Assembly: GCF_001021555.1 (NCBI RefSeq)
Contig: NZ_LDCP01000001.1
Span: forward strand, 1,116,001 to 1,180,000
Length of the DNA stretch: 64,000 bases
Source: Aurantiacibacter marinus
GTDB taxonomy: Bacteria; Pseudomonadota; Alphaproteobacteria; Sphingomonadales; Sphingomonadaceae
Reading direction: 5' to 3'
Shown: positions 55,019-63,444 of the stretch, in pieces
Position numbering within the stretch: the stretch's first letter is position 1
Layout of the letters: each line of letters begins with the position of its first letter
Translations under genes and position numbers: made by a program
Notes under the pieces: generated by a model
Database searches by the model: none
What the model saw: only the letters and a program-made list of their open reading frames with translations
What the model was told of the DNA's origin: nothing

Positions 55019-55315
55019 ATGATGGCAGTTGAAGGTCTGACGCGCAGCGACGCTGAAGAGGAGCTCGGGACGCTAAACGGCTGGGCGTTTACACGCGGGG
55101 GCGATGCCATTGGCCGCACATTTCAATTCGACGATTTCAGCGAAGCGTTTGCGTTCATGGCGCGAGTGGCGCTGCTGGCCGAAAAAATGGATCACCATCC
55201 CGAATGGTCCAACGTATACAACAAGGTAGATATTGAGCTGACCACCCATGATGCGGGCGGGCTTTCGCTGCTCGACATGAAAATGGCCCGCGCGATCGAG
55301 GAACTGTTGGCGTAA
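55019..55315 (+). CDS. phhB: Pterin-4a-carbinolamine dehydratase
   Basis: Dehydrates 4a-hydroxytetrahydrobiopterin, recycling the cofactor of aromatic amino acid hydroxylases. The 98 residues (start at one of two tandem ATG codons at 55019/55022, GGGGA upstream) hold the family motif [25 protein letters not shown] with catalytic His61-His62 and a second His near residue 79. Length matches DCoH/PhhB. It stands alone on the plus strand, with no phenylalanine hydroxylase gene in view, so the role may be general. Confidence 0.93.
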   Translation: MMAVEGLTRSDAEEELGTLNGWAFTRGGDAIGRTFQFDDFSEAFAFMARVALLAEKMDHHPEWSNVYNKVDIELTTHDAGGLSLLDMKMARAIEELLA

Positions 55316-55349
55316 TCCGCATGGCTGGCACCGCTTTGGCCGCCCGCCG

Positions 55350-56174
55350 CTAATCGCTCGCAGGCCGGCCCTCGCTACGTTCATGCGCGCTGGCCAAGGT
55401 CCGCGCACGCTGGCGCAGCTTGCCGGGGAACAGCTTGGCGATCAGGTTCATCTTTTTCGCCGTCTTGCCAACAAGGATGTGCACCTTGTCACCGTGCACC
55501 GCGTTCCATGCTTCCTGCGCGACCACTTCGACCGGCGTGAATTCCAGGCCAGCCTTGATCACAGCTTCGCGAATAGGCGTATTGCGGCTGCGGTTAGGCG
55601 GATTTTGGAGCAGCGGTGTGTCGATAAAGCTTGGCATGAGCGAGCGGACCTTGATGCCGAGCGGCGCCCATTCGGCATCGAGGCTTTCGGTCATCGACTT
55701 AACGCCAGCCTTGGTCGCGCCGTAAACGCTTTGATTGGCCATCCCGTAGATCGCTGCCGCGCTGGCGGTGTTGAGCAGGCAAGACCCCGGCGCTGCGGCC
55801 TTGAGGTAGGGGAAGGCGGCCTTCGCACCGTAAAACACTGCGCGCAGGTTTACATCCAGCAACAGGTCAAGCTCCTCATGCGTCACTTCGCTCAGCGGTC
55901 CGCCTGAGGGCAGGCCGGCGTTGTTGGCCAGCACATCCAGCCTGCCGCCGGTATGCTGCGTGAAGGCAGACAGGTCTGCGGCCCATGCCTCGCGGTCGGT
56001 GACGTCGAACTTGTAAGTGCGGCACTGGCCTTCGGGCAGCAGTGCGCTGGTTTCATCCATTCCTGCCTGATTGCGGTCGGCAATACCGACCAGCCAGCCC
56101 TCCGCCGCAAAATGCTGCGCCATGGCGCGCCCGATGCCCGATCCGCCGCCGGTGATGAAAATGCTCTTCTGCAT
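55350..56174 (-). CDS. SDR family oxidoreductase (paralog A)
   Basis: Classical short-chain dehydrogenase of 274 residues: TGGGSGIGRA at 8-17, NNAGLPSGGPL near residue 88, catalytic Ser in LNTASAAAIYGMA and the Tyr-Lys pair in SVYGATKAGVKSMTESL near residue 155. The C-terminus has a long basic helix (GKTAKKMNLIAKLFPGKLRQRAR). It is a close paralog of the next gene upstream: both share the core, the TPLL-N-N-R-xxTPIRE segment, LEFTPVEEVA-like block and GKTAK motif, so they look like a tandem duplication. It is 45 bases downstream of paralog B on the minus strand. The substrate is unknown. Confidence 0.9.
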   Translation of the reverse strand: MQKSIFITGGGSGIGRAMAQHFAAEGWLVGIADRNQAGMDETSALLPEGQCRTYKFDVTDREAWAADLSAFTQHTGGRLDVLANNAGLPSGGPLSEVTHEELDLLLDVNLRAVFYGAKAAFPYLKAAAPGSCLLNTASAAAIYGMANQSVYGATKAGVKSMTESLDAEWAPLGIKVRSLMPSFIDTPLLQNPPNRSRNTPIREAVIKAGLEFTPVEVVAQEAWNAVHGDKVHILVGKTAKKMNLIAKLFPGKLRQRARTLASAHERSEGRPASD

Positions 56175-56219
56175 GGATGTATCCTCTCCGTGCCCGTATC
56201 CGGGTGAGGGGAGACCCCG

Positions 56220-57035
56220 TCAACCCATCAGCTTCGCGCCCTTTTCGGCCAGCTTGCGCGATTTGCCACGCACGTAGGACGGCATCCAGCGGGCAGCGCG
56301 GGCGACCATCTTGGCGGTCTTGCCCACGGGATTATGCAGATCGCCGCCTTGGACTGCGCGCCAGAATGTTTCTGCGACTTCCTCCACCGGAGTGAATTCC
56401 AGCCCGGCACGCTGCACACTTTCACGGATGGGCGTATTGCTTTTGGCGTGGCTGGACCCGGCAAGAAGCGGGGTGTCGATATAGCTGGGCATCACATCGG
56501 TTACCCTGATACCGTCGGCGGCCCACTCGATATCGAGGCTTTCGGTAAGCGCCCGCACGCCGAATTTGCTGGCGCAGTAGATGGTCATGCCGCCTTGGCC
56601 GTACAGGCCGGCAGCGCTGCATGTGTTGACGAGGCATGACCCCGGCGCAGCAGCCTTCAGATATGGATAGGCCGCGCGTGCGCCATAGATCACGCCGCTG
56701 AGATTAATAGCCAGCGTACGGTCGATTTCCTCGGTAGAAAGCGCATCCAGTCGGCCACCCAAAGCAACACCGGCGTTGTTGGCCAAGGCATCGATCCGGC
56801 CGCCGCAAGCCTCGTTGAAATCGGACAACGCCGTTTCCCATTCCTGCGGATCGCGCACGTCCAATTTGTGCGCTGACCATGTGCCGTCCGGCAGTAATGC
56901 GCCCGTTTCAGCCATGCCCGCTTCGTCCACGTCGGCGAGGCCGACGAACCAGCCGCCACGCGAAAAGCGCTGTGCCACGGCGCGCCCGATGCCGCTGCCA
57001 CCGCCGGTGATAAATATGCTTTGGTAATCGTCCAT
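56220..57035 (-). CDS. SDR family oxidoreductase (paralog B)
   Basis: Second short-chain dehydrogenase of 271 residues, paralogous to its downstream neighbour: TGGGSGIGRA near residue 10, NNAGVALGGRLDALS, LVNTCSAAGLYGQG and TIYCASKFGVRALTESL with the catalytic Tyr-Lys. The final third again shows TPIRESVQRAGLEFTPVEEVAETFW and PVGKTAKMVARAARWMPSYVRGKSRKL, a basic tail. It shares a stop/start base with the S9 peptidase upstream (TGATG), so the S9 peptidase and both SDRs form one transcription unit. Confidence 0.9.
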   Translation of the reverse strand: MDDYQSIFITGGGSGIGRAVAQRFSRGGWFVGLADVDEAGMAETGALLPDGTWSAHKLDVRDPQEWETALSDFNEACGGRIDALANNAGVALGGRLDALSTEEIDRTLAINLSGVIYGARAAYPYLKAAAPGSCLVNTCSAAGLYGQGGMTIYCASKFGVRALTESLDIEWAADGIRVTDVMPSYIDTPLLAGSSHAKSNTPIRESVQRAGLEFTPVEEVAETFWRAVQGGDLHNPVGKTAKMVARAARWMPSYVRGKSRKLAEKGAKLMG

Positions 57036-59008
57036 CAGTTCAGTCCCTTCACATGCTCTCGCCCGGTGCGGATTTCCGCAGTTGAGGCGTCCAGCACTTC
57101 GCCCACCGGCTCTGCGCGCCCGCCGAGAACTTCGGCAAGGAAATTCTCTGCAATCGCGTTGAAGGCAATGTTGTTTTCGGGCCGCGCGAAGCCATGGCCT
57201 TCGTCGGGGAACAGTACATAGGTAACGGGCACCTGCTCTTGCTCCATCGCTTCCACGATCTGATCGCTTTCGGCCTGCTTCACGCGCGGATCATTCGCGC
57301 CCTGGCCAATCAGCAGCGGCTTGGTAATTTCATGCGCCTTGTACAGCGGGCTGATGTCTTTCAGGAATTGCAGGCCTTCGGGCGTGGTCGGGTCGCCCAT
57401 GCGTTCATGGAACTGCTTTACCATCGGTTCCCAATAGGGCGGGATCGTTTCCAGCAGCGTTTCGAGGTTGGACGGGCCGACGATGTCAACTCCGCAGGCG
57501 AACACTTCCGGCGTGAATGTCAGTCCGACCAGCGTGGCATAACCGCCGTAGGAGCCGCCCATGATCGCGATCTTGTCCTTCTCCGCAATGCCCTGATCGA
57601 CGGCCCAGTTCACCGCATCAATCAGATCATCATGCATCTTGCCCGACCACTCCTTGTCACCGGCGCTGATGAAGCTTTTGCCAAAGCCGGTCGAGCCGCG
57701 GAAGTTGACGCTCAGCACGCCGTAGCCGCGATTGGCGAGCCATTGGTGCGTACGATTGAAACCGTATCCATCGCGCGCCCAGGGGCCGCCGTGGACCAGC
57801 AGGACCATCGGCACCGGCGCATCGGGCACGCCTGCCGCATCCGGATCAGATTGCGGGGGCAGGGTGAGATAGCTGGGGAGGGTCAGGCCATCACGCGCCT
57901 TGATTTCAAGCGCGTGCATCGGTTGGAGCGGAGCGCCTTCCAGCTCCGGCTTGGTCACATAGAATTGCCGCAGGCTCATCGCGTCGCGGTCGAACAGATA
58001 GGCTGCAATCGGTCCGGTCAGCGGATCGTTCCACACCAGCCAGCGGCGATCGTCATCAGTGCGCGACTGCACGCCGAAATCACCTTCCAGCCGTTCGCGC
58101 AGCCAAGCCAGAGCATCGCCGATATCCTTGTCGAGCGGGTGGTCCTCCCTGCGCAGATAGGTTGCGCTCCACGCCTGTACTACGCCGGTCTTGGCATGGC
58201 GCATGGTGCCGCCGATATCGGCCTTGTCATGCTGCGCAATCAAGGTGCGATCACCCGTCGCGGTATCTTCGGCAAACAGGGCAGCGGTGTCGCGGCCCCG
58301 GCTGTCGAGCCAGTACAGGATCGATCCATCGGTCGTGTAGCCTGCCATGGCAGTGGTCAGCGCATCGTCCAGCCCGGTCACTTCGCGAGGGGTTTCAGCC
58401 ACCACGCCATCGGTGATTTCGTGCATGTCGGTGCCGCCAGCGGCATTCTGCCGCACGGCCCAGCGCAGGGTCAGGCTGTCATCCGCCTCGAACCCGGCCC
58501 AATCGTTGTTCTCGAACACCAGCGTCAACTCGCCGGTATTCAGATCCAGCATGTGGACATCATGGAAGCGCGCATCGCGGTTGTTGATGCCGACCAGCAG
58601 CTTGTCTTTGTGCGTTTCGGACCCGCCGACAATCTGGACGCGCGTATCATCGAACGGCGTCAGGCAGGTTTCCGCCTTCGCTTCCAAATCGACCTGATAC
58701 AGCAGGTAATTTTCATCACCTTCCTTATCGCGGATATACAGCAGGCTCTGGCTGTCGGGTGCCCAGAAATATTGCGGGATCGGGCGATCCTTGGCGCTGG
58801 TCATCCGGCGCACATTTGTCTCGTCATCTGCCGGGGCCATGAAGACATTCATCACGCCTTCCCAAGCCGCCATCCAGCTGACCCACTTGCCATCCGGGCT
58901 GATTTTTCCTCCCGCGCGGGCCGGATTTCCGAACAGATGATCGCGCGGGATCAGCGGCGTGTCGGAAATGCGCGTGGCGGCTGTAGTGGCGGAGGCGGTA
59001 TCGGTCAT
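57035..59008 (-). CDS. S9 family prolyl oligopeptidase-type serine peptidase
   Basis: Two-domain cytosolic peptidase of 657 residues from the ATG at 59008 (GGGAG 5 bases upstream). The N-terminal beta-propeller (about 30-390, SPDGKWVSWMAAWEGVMNVFM, then YFWAPDSQSLLYIRDKEGDENYLLY) limits access to the alpha/beta-hydrolase domain, in which the triad is Ser in GGSYGGYATL near residue 484, Asp in GANDPRVKQAESD near 572 and His in DEGHGFARPENN near 604. There is no signal peptide. It leads a unit with the two SDRs through a one-base overlap. The family is acylaminoacyl peptidase/DPP-like; the substrate is unknown. Confidence 0.94.
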   Translation of the reverse strand: MTDTASATTAATRISDTPLIPRDHLFGNPARAGGKISPDGKWVSWMAAWEGVMNVFMAPADDETNVRRMTSAKDRPIPQYFWAPDSQSLLYIRDKEGDENYLLYQVDLEAKAETCLTPFDDTRVQIVGGSETHKDKLLVGINNRDARFHDVHMLDLNTGELTLVFENNDWAGFEADDSLTLRWAVRQNAAGGTDMHEITDGVVAETPREVTGLDDALTTAMAGYTTDGSILYWLDSRGRDTAALFAEDTATGDRTLIAQHDKADIGGTMRHAKTGVVQAWSATYLRREDHPLDKDIGDALAWLRERLEGDFGVQSRTDDDRRWLVWNDPLTGPIAAYLFDRDAMSLRQFYVTKPELEGAPLQPMHALEIKARDGLTLPSYLTLPPQSDPDAAGVPDAPVPMVLLVHGGPWARDGYGFNRTHQWLANRGYGVLSVNFRGSTGFGKSFISAGDKEWSGKMHDDLIDAVNWAVDQGIAEKDKIAIMGGSYGGYATLVGLTFTPEVFACGVDIVGPSNLETLLETIPPYWEPMVKQFHERMGDPTTPEGLQFLKDISPLYKAHEITKPLLIGQGANDPRVKQAESDQIVEAMEQEQVPVTYVLFPDEGHGFARPENNIAFNAIAENFLAEVLGGRAEPVGEVLDASTAEIRTGREHVKGLN

Positions 59009-59106
59009 GGAAACTCCCAAATGTCAGGTGTGGGAGTTAGGGACCGGATAGGAAAAAGCAATGAAGGCGGGTGGCGGGGCCGGGCAACTTCGGCTTTGTT
59101 GCGCTG

Positions 59107-60858
59107 TTAAGGCGCAAACTTTCCCTCACCGCGCCAATCGGACAATTTATCCCAGATCCTCCCGCCGCGCTGCGCAGGCAGGGTGATATTGCCCACGGCT
59201 TCAGCGCCTAGCCGATCTTGCAGTTGCTGTAGGTAGAGGCTGCGCACGGCGACGTGGCCGCCCATGTCCTGCATGATGCCATCGGGCTCATCCGGCGAAA
59301 AGCTACCGCGAATGCGCGTGCCGACAATTCCTGCTGCCCAATTCATGGCAAACGGCGGAGTTTGCAGAACGTACTCGTCCAATGCGCTGTTCCACAACAT
59401 TTGCTGTGCCCCTGCCCAGCCATGACCTCCACCGGAATTGGCGCGGTTCTGCACGCGCAGCAAATTGTCGCTGACATTGTCATACAGAGTGCCGGTGGCC
59501 CACCGGTGATGGGGGCCGCTATCATTTGTGCTGTTTTCTGCAAGGCAATCCAGGAACACGTTCGGGCCAGTCGTGCGGGATCCTGAGGTGAAGCTGTGGC
59601 GACCTTCGCGGCTGTAACACCGTTGAAAGAAATTCTGCCCGGCATCATTGAAATCGAAAGCGTAGTGCTGGCCGCCAACAACTTCGAAATCCGGATCGAT
59701 GAAGGCCACATCCTGCATCGTATTGAAGCGTGACCCGTCGTAGATATTGAAGCCCCGCGAAAAGAACCGCGACGTGACATCACGGACCCAGCTGTTTTCC
59801 ACTTCCCTGAACGCGACGGCGAAGAAAGCGCGGTCATCCCGCGTGACATCGTCATAATCCAGAGTTTGCAGGCGCAAGTTCTCGATACCGACCTGTTGCA
59901 GGCGAGCAGACGTTTCGGTTTTGTAGACATAGCCGCCGCCAAAACCCGCCTCTATCGTGTCTGTCACAGGAGCATCGAAGGTGATCCAGTTGCCAGAGAC
60001 TGAAGTGACTGTGCGCTCCATGGCAAGAGTATATGTTTCGGCGTCCCAGCCGAATTGAGCCATGTCGACACCGTTCGCGCCGATCCAGTTATTATTGGGC
60101 GTGCGGACGATCGCAATGGCATCGCCGGGCCGGTAATCGGACGCGTCGGCAACTTTGACTGCAATAGTTCCGACGGGAACATAGTCTTGAACGATTGCGG
60201 TTCGCGCGCCTTCGGCGGCCATGTCGGGCAAGGCACCGCCGCCAGAACCCTGAACGGAGATGAGGGTGCTTTGCGGCACGGAAGTTGTCGCGATCAGAAC
60301 GGTTCCGCCCAAACCCTGTCCTTCGCCGCGCAAGATCACGCCGCTTGCGGTGAATTCCAGAGGCGCGCTGATTTCGTATTCGCCTGCACGCAGCAACACT
60401 GCGCCGCGAATGCCGCGGCTATCTTTTGGCATATCGGCTACGGAATCGATCGCAGCCTGGATTGCTGTGTGATTGTCACCTGCGACTGGCGTGAGCGTTC
60501 GCTTCACCTCGATGCTGGCATAGCTTGGCAAAGCCACTCCGCCGCCGCCGTACCCGGCATAGGAAAAATCGGGCAACATATGGTCAGCGTTGGTTTGCCG
60601 ATGATTGGCGTAGAGCGCATATTGCAACTTGCCGGTCCCGGCGTTCAAGCTTGCCAGTGGAGCATTCGCTCTGGTGTCGATCATCCTCCCGTAAGCGAAA
60701 ACGGTTTGGTCCATTTGGGCGACCGCAGGCGCGGCGGTCGTGATCGGGACAGTCGTATGTGTTTGCCCTGACGGGCTGGCGCACGCGCTGATCAATAGCA
60801 AAACGGCGCCTGATACCGGCATCACAAGAGTTTTCGGAATGCTGGACCTTTTTGCCAT
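59107..60858 (-). CDS. Large exported lipoprotein, probable beta-helix surface or wall-associated protein
   Basis: Lipoprotein of 583 residues from the ATG at 60858; signal KTLVMPVSGAVLLLISAC ends with lipobox ISAC. After a variable segment (about 25-100), the mature part reads like the pectate-lyase/right-handed beta-helix superfamily: TAIQAAIDSVADMPKDSRGIRGAVLLRAGEYE near residue 130 and repeated strand-turn units (for example SRFFSRGFNIYDGSRFNTMQDVAFIDPDFEVVGGQHYAFDF), typical of polysaccharide-processing enzymes, but I cannot assign a family. The ATG lies 5 bases after the glycosylase stop, its GAGG ribosome site overlapping that stop, so it is translationally coupled to a DNA repair enzyme, an odd pairing. 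Confidence 0.82.
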   Translation of the reverse strand: MAKRSSIPKTLVMPVSGAVLLLISACASPSGQTHTTVPITTAAPAVAQMDQTVFAYGRMIDTRANAPLASLNAGTGKLQYALYANHRQTNADHMLPDFSYAGYGGGGVALPSYASIEVKRTLTPVAGDNHTAIQAAIDSVADMPKDSRGIRGAVLLRAGEYEISAPLEFTASGVILRGEGQGLGGTVLIATTSVPQSTLISVQGSGGGALPDMAAEGARTAIVQDYVPVGTIAVKVADASDYRPGDAIAIVRTPNNNWIGANGVDMAQFGWDAETYTLAMERTVTSVSGNWITFDAPVTDTIEAGFGGGYVYKTETSARLQQVGIENLRLQTLDYDDVTRDDRAFFAVAFREVENSWVRDVTSRFFSRGFNIYDGSRFNTMQDVAFIDPDFEVVGGQHYAFDFNDAGQNFFQRCYSREGRHSFTSGSRTTGPNVFLDCLAENSTNDSGPHHRWATGTLYDNVSDNLLRVQNRANSGGGHGWAGAQQMLWNSALDEYVLQTPPFAMNWAAGIVGTRIRGSFSPDEPDGIMQDMGGHVAVRSLYLQQLQDRLGAEAVGNITLPAQRGGRIWDKLSDWRGEGKFAP

Positions 60859-60863
60859 ACGCC

Positions 60864-61481
60864 TCAAAGCGCCGGGTTGTTATAACAATGCCACGTGAAA
60901 ATCGCCGTCGCGCCGCGGTGGGGGCGCCATGGTTCGGCCAGCGCGCGGGTGGCCTTTTCATCAGGGCGTTCTGCAAGGCCCAATATCTTGCCGATGCCTG
61001 CCATTACCGCGAGGTCTCCGGCGGGCCAGATATCGGGGCGGCCTTCGGCGAACAGCAGATAGATCTCCGCTGACCAGCGGCCGATTCCCTTGATGCGTGT
61101 GAGTTCGGTTATGGCCTCCTCGTCATCCGCTGGCAGATTGGTCAGGTCCAGCTCGTCCGCTGACACCAACTCGCAAAGCGAACGCGCATAGCCTTGCTTC
61201 TGGCGCGAAAGGCCGCAGGCGCGCAGCGTGTCGAAATCGCGCTCCAGCAAGCATGAGGGCGTGAAATCCTCGCCCAGTTCGGCCTCGAGCTTGTTCCACA
61301 TGGAGCTTGCCGCTGCTACGCTGACTTGCTGGCCGACAATGGTGCGCAGCAAGGTCTTGTAGCCGGTCTCCCGAATGCGCGGCTCTGGGTAGCCTGCCAG
61401 TTCCAGCGCGCGGGCAATCGCGGGCTCGCGGGCAGCGACTTCATTCAGCGCGGTTTCAATTTGCCCTGCAGTTAATCCCAT
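60864..61481 (-). CDS. HhH-GPD DNA-3-methyladenine glycosylase (AlkA type)
   Basis: Base-excision glycosylase of 205 residues from the ATG at 61481 (AAAAGGG upstream). The helix-hairpin-helix with the GPD loop is clear: [37 protein letters not shown] near residue 130, with catalytic Asp in PAGDLAV; N-terminal [22 protein letters not shown] is the AlkA substrate pocket. It lacks the AlkA N-terminal domain and so resembles short MagIII/Mag1-like forms. It is divergent from the ferredoxin gene (84 bases) and is followed, coupled, by a large lipoprotein gene. Confidence 0.93.
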   Translation of the reverse strand: MGLTAGQIETALNEVAAREPAIARALELAGYPEPRIRETGYKTLLRTIVGQQVSVAAASSMWNKLEAELGEDFTPSCLLERDFDTLRACGLSRQKQGYARSLCELVSADELDLTNLPADDEEAITELTRIKGIGRWSAEIYLLFAEGRPDIWPAGDLAVMAGIGKILGLAERPDEKATRALAEPWRPHRGATAIFTWHCYNNPAL

Positions 61482-61565
61482 GTCGTGCCCTTTTGCCCGT
61501 GCTTGCCATTCGTTTCGCCATTCCCTAGCAGCCGCAGAGAAGCTCACCAGAGGAATAACGCACCC

Positions 61566-61883
61566 ATGCCAAAGCTCACAGTCGTCAACCGCTCCGGCGA
61601 AGAAAGCACTATAGAGGCCGCCGAAGGCCTGACCGTGATGGAAGCGATCCGCGATAACGGATTTGATGAATTGCTGGCGCTATGCGGTGGCTGTTGTTCC
61701 TGCGCGACTTGCCATGTGCATGTCGACCCTGCCTTTGCAGACAAGCTGCCGGAAATGGGCGTGGACGAAGATGACCTGCTGGATTCCAGCGATCACCGCA
61801 ACGACACATCGCGCCTGTCGTGCCAGATTCCGTTCACCAGTGCGCTTGACGGGCTGAAGGTCACTATCGCTGAAGAAGACTAG
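61566..61883 (+). CDS. 2Fe-2S ferredoxin (adrenodoxin/plant type)
   Basis: Electron-transfer ferredoxin of 105 residues. The ATG at 61566 (AGAGGAAT upstream) is preferred over the longer open frame. The iron-sulfur signature is C-x5-C-x2-C in [15 protein letters not shown] (about residues 40-50), and the fourth ligand is in [15 protein letters not shown] near residue 86. This matches bacterial ferredoxins that feed P450s and Rieske oxygenases. It is divergent from the glycosylase gene and followed by cysK after a 130-base gap. The partner enzyme is not in the window. Confidence 0.95.
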   Translation: MPKLTVVNRSGEESTIEAAEGLTVMEAIRDNGFDELLALCGGCCSCATCHVHVDPAFADKLPEMGVDEDDLLDSSDHRNDTSRLSCQIPFTSALDGLKVTIAEED

Positions 61884-62013
61884 CGCCGAAGAAGACTAAT
61901 CTTTTGTACCGCGATCACCAAGGTGTCCGTTTTCCATAGTGAATAGCCAAGCTTGCCTTTGATCAAGACATCTCGCGTTGCGCAAGGCGCGCGGCGCTCC
62001 TAACTCTGTGCAC

Positions 62014-63027
62014 ATGACAACTGCTCCAGTCCGCACCGACACACTCGACCTTATCGGCAACACGCCGATCGTTCTCCTGTCCGGCCCAAGCGAGGCTGCG
62101 GGGTGCGAGATCTGGGGGAAGTGTGAATTCGCCAACCCCGGCGCATCTGTAAAAGACCGTGCCGCGCTGTACATTGTTCGCGATGCGGAAGCGCGCGGTG
62201 AGTTGAAGGCGGGCGGAACCGTAGTCGAAGGTACGGCGGGCAATACCGGCATCGGGATTGCGCTGGTGGCCAACGCGCTGGGCTACAAGACCGTGATTGT
62301 CATGCCGGACAACCAGTCCAGGGAAAAGATGGATACGCTGCGGGCATTGGGCGCGGAGCTGGTCACCGTTCCGCCAACCAAATTCGCGGATCCCAATCAC
62401 TTCGTCCACACCAGCCGCCGCATTGCGGAGGAAACGGACAATGCGATCTGGGCGAACCAGTTCGACAATGTCGCCAACCGCCGCGCCCATATCGAAGGCA
62501 CAGCGCCGGAAATCTGGGCGCAGCTGGAAGGCCGGGTGGATGGCTTTACCTGTGCCGTTGGCACCGGCGGTACGCTGGCGGGTGTGGGCATGGGGCTGAA
62601 AGCGCAGGACGAGAATGTGCGCATCGCGCTGACCGATCCGCATGGCGCGGCGCTGTTCAATTATTACGCCAATGGGGAGCTGAAGTCCGAAGGGTCTTCC
62701 GTAGCAGAAGGCATTGGGCAAGGCCGGATCACGGCCAATCTGGAAGATGCGCCCATCGATACGCAATTCCGCATTTCGGATGAGGAAGGGATGGACTGGG
62801 TTGCCCGGCTATTGCGCGAAGAAGGCCTGTGCCTTGGCCTGTCGTCCGGCATCAATGTGGCAGGCGCGGTTGCGCTCGGCCGGCAATTGGTGGCCGAAGG
62901 GCGCGAGGACGCGCGGGTTGCCACCATCCTGTGCGACAGCGGATTCCGCTATCTTTCAACGCTCTACAACGCGGAATGGCTGAAGAAGAAAGGCCTGCCG
63001 GTATTCGACTGGCTAGGTTCATCTTGA
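62014..63027 (+). CDS. cysK: Cysteine synthase A (O-acetylserine sulfhydrylase)
   Basis: PLP enzyme making cysteine from O-acetylserine and sulfide. From the ATG at 62014 it is 337 residues: LIGNTPIVLLSG near the N-terminus, PLP lysine in NPGASVKDRAALYIVRDA near residue 46, substrate loop EGTAGNTGIGIALVANAL, and phosphate-binding VGTGGTLAGVGMGL near residue 190. The EGTAGNTG loop rather than EPTSGNTG hints at the less common branch seen in alphaproteobacteria, so a variant acceptor is possible. It is followed closely by two envelope protein genes. The earlier in-frame ATG at 61978 lacks a ribosome binding site. Confidence 0.93.
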   Translation: MTTAPVRTDTLDLIGNTPIVLLSGPSEAAGCEIWGKCEFANPGASVKDRAALYIVRDAEARGELKAGGTVVEGTAGNTGIGIALVANALGYKTVIVMPDNQSREKMDTLRALGAELVTVPPTKFADPNHFVHTSRRIAEETDNAIWANQFDNVANRRAHIEGTAPEIWAQLEGRVDGFTCAVGTGGTLAGVGMGLKAQDENVRIALTDPHGAALFNYYANGELKSEGSSVAEGIGQGRITANLEDAPIDTQFRISDEEGMDWVARLLREEGLCLGLSSGINVAGAVALGRQLVAEGREDARVATILCDSGFRYLSTLYNAEWLKKKGLPVFDWLGSS

Positions 63028-63045
63028 TCGGTTAGGATTGCAGTC

Positions 63046-63444
63046 ATGGTTTTGGACCCGCGCGATCTTTTGAAATCCCGGATGTCGGCGGCTGTAACGC
63101 CTGCTGCACCGGCAGAACAGGTTTACGTTGCGCTTGGCGGCACGCGGGCGGAGCGGTTTCAGCGGCTTCAGATTGGTGGATTTGGCATCCTTGCGATGAT
63201 CCTGCTCATCGGGCTGGCCGATATTGTGATCACCCGCGCTCAGGAAACAGAAGCGAATTCCGTACCCGAAGCTGCGCCTACCGTGGCCGCAAGCGAAACG
63301 AGCGCGCCGAGTGATCCTCTTGCTGATGCAGGTGTGGTGCCCGATGTACCTGCAACCCCGACGCCCGCGGCAGCTGATCCTTCCGCAAACAAGACGGGCG
63401 ATGTCCCGCCGCCCTCCAGCGTTCCCAATGCTCCGCTCCAATAA
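63046..63444 (+). CDS. Small single-pass membrane protein of unknown function
   Basis: A 132-residue protein: hydrophilic N-terminus (MVLDPRDLLKSRM, then EQVYVALGGTRAERFQRLQ), one TM (about 44-63, GFGILAMILLIGLADIVI) and a long disordered periplasmic tail rich in Ala, Pro, Ser and Thr. No domain is recognised. The N-terminal VALGGTRAERFQRLQIGG block may be a conserved peptide. Its 3' end overlaps the next gene by 17 bases on the same strand, so the two may act together in the envelope. Confidence 0.85.
   Translation: MVLDPRDLLKSRMSAAVTPAAPAEQVYVALGGTRAERFQRLQIGGFGILAMILLIGLADIVITRAQETEANSVPEAAPTVAASETSAPSDPLADAGVVPDVPATPTPAAADPSANKTGDVPPPSSVPNAPLQ

Noticed and set aside
57194-59110. 638-codon plus-strand open frame opposite the S9 peptidase
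   Set aside because: It mirrors a fully recognisable S9 peptidase on the other strand; composition is His/Arg/Gln-rich without motifs.
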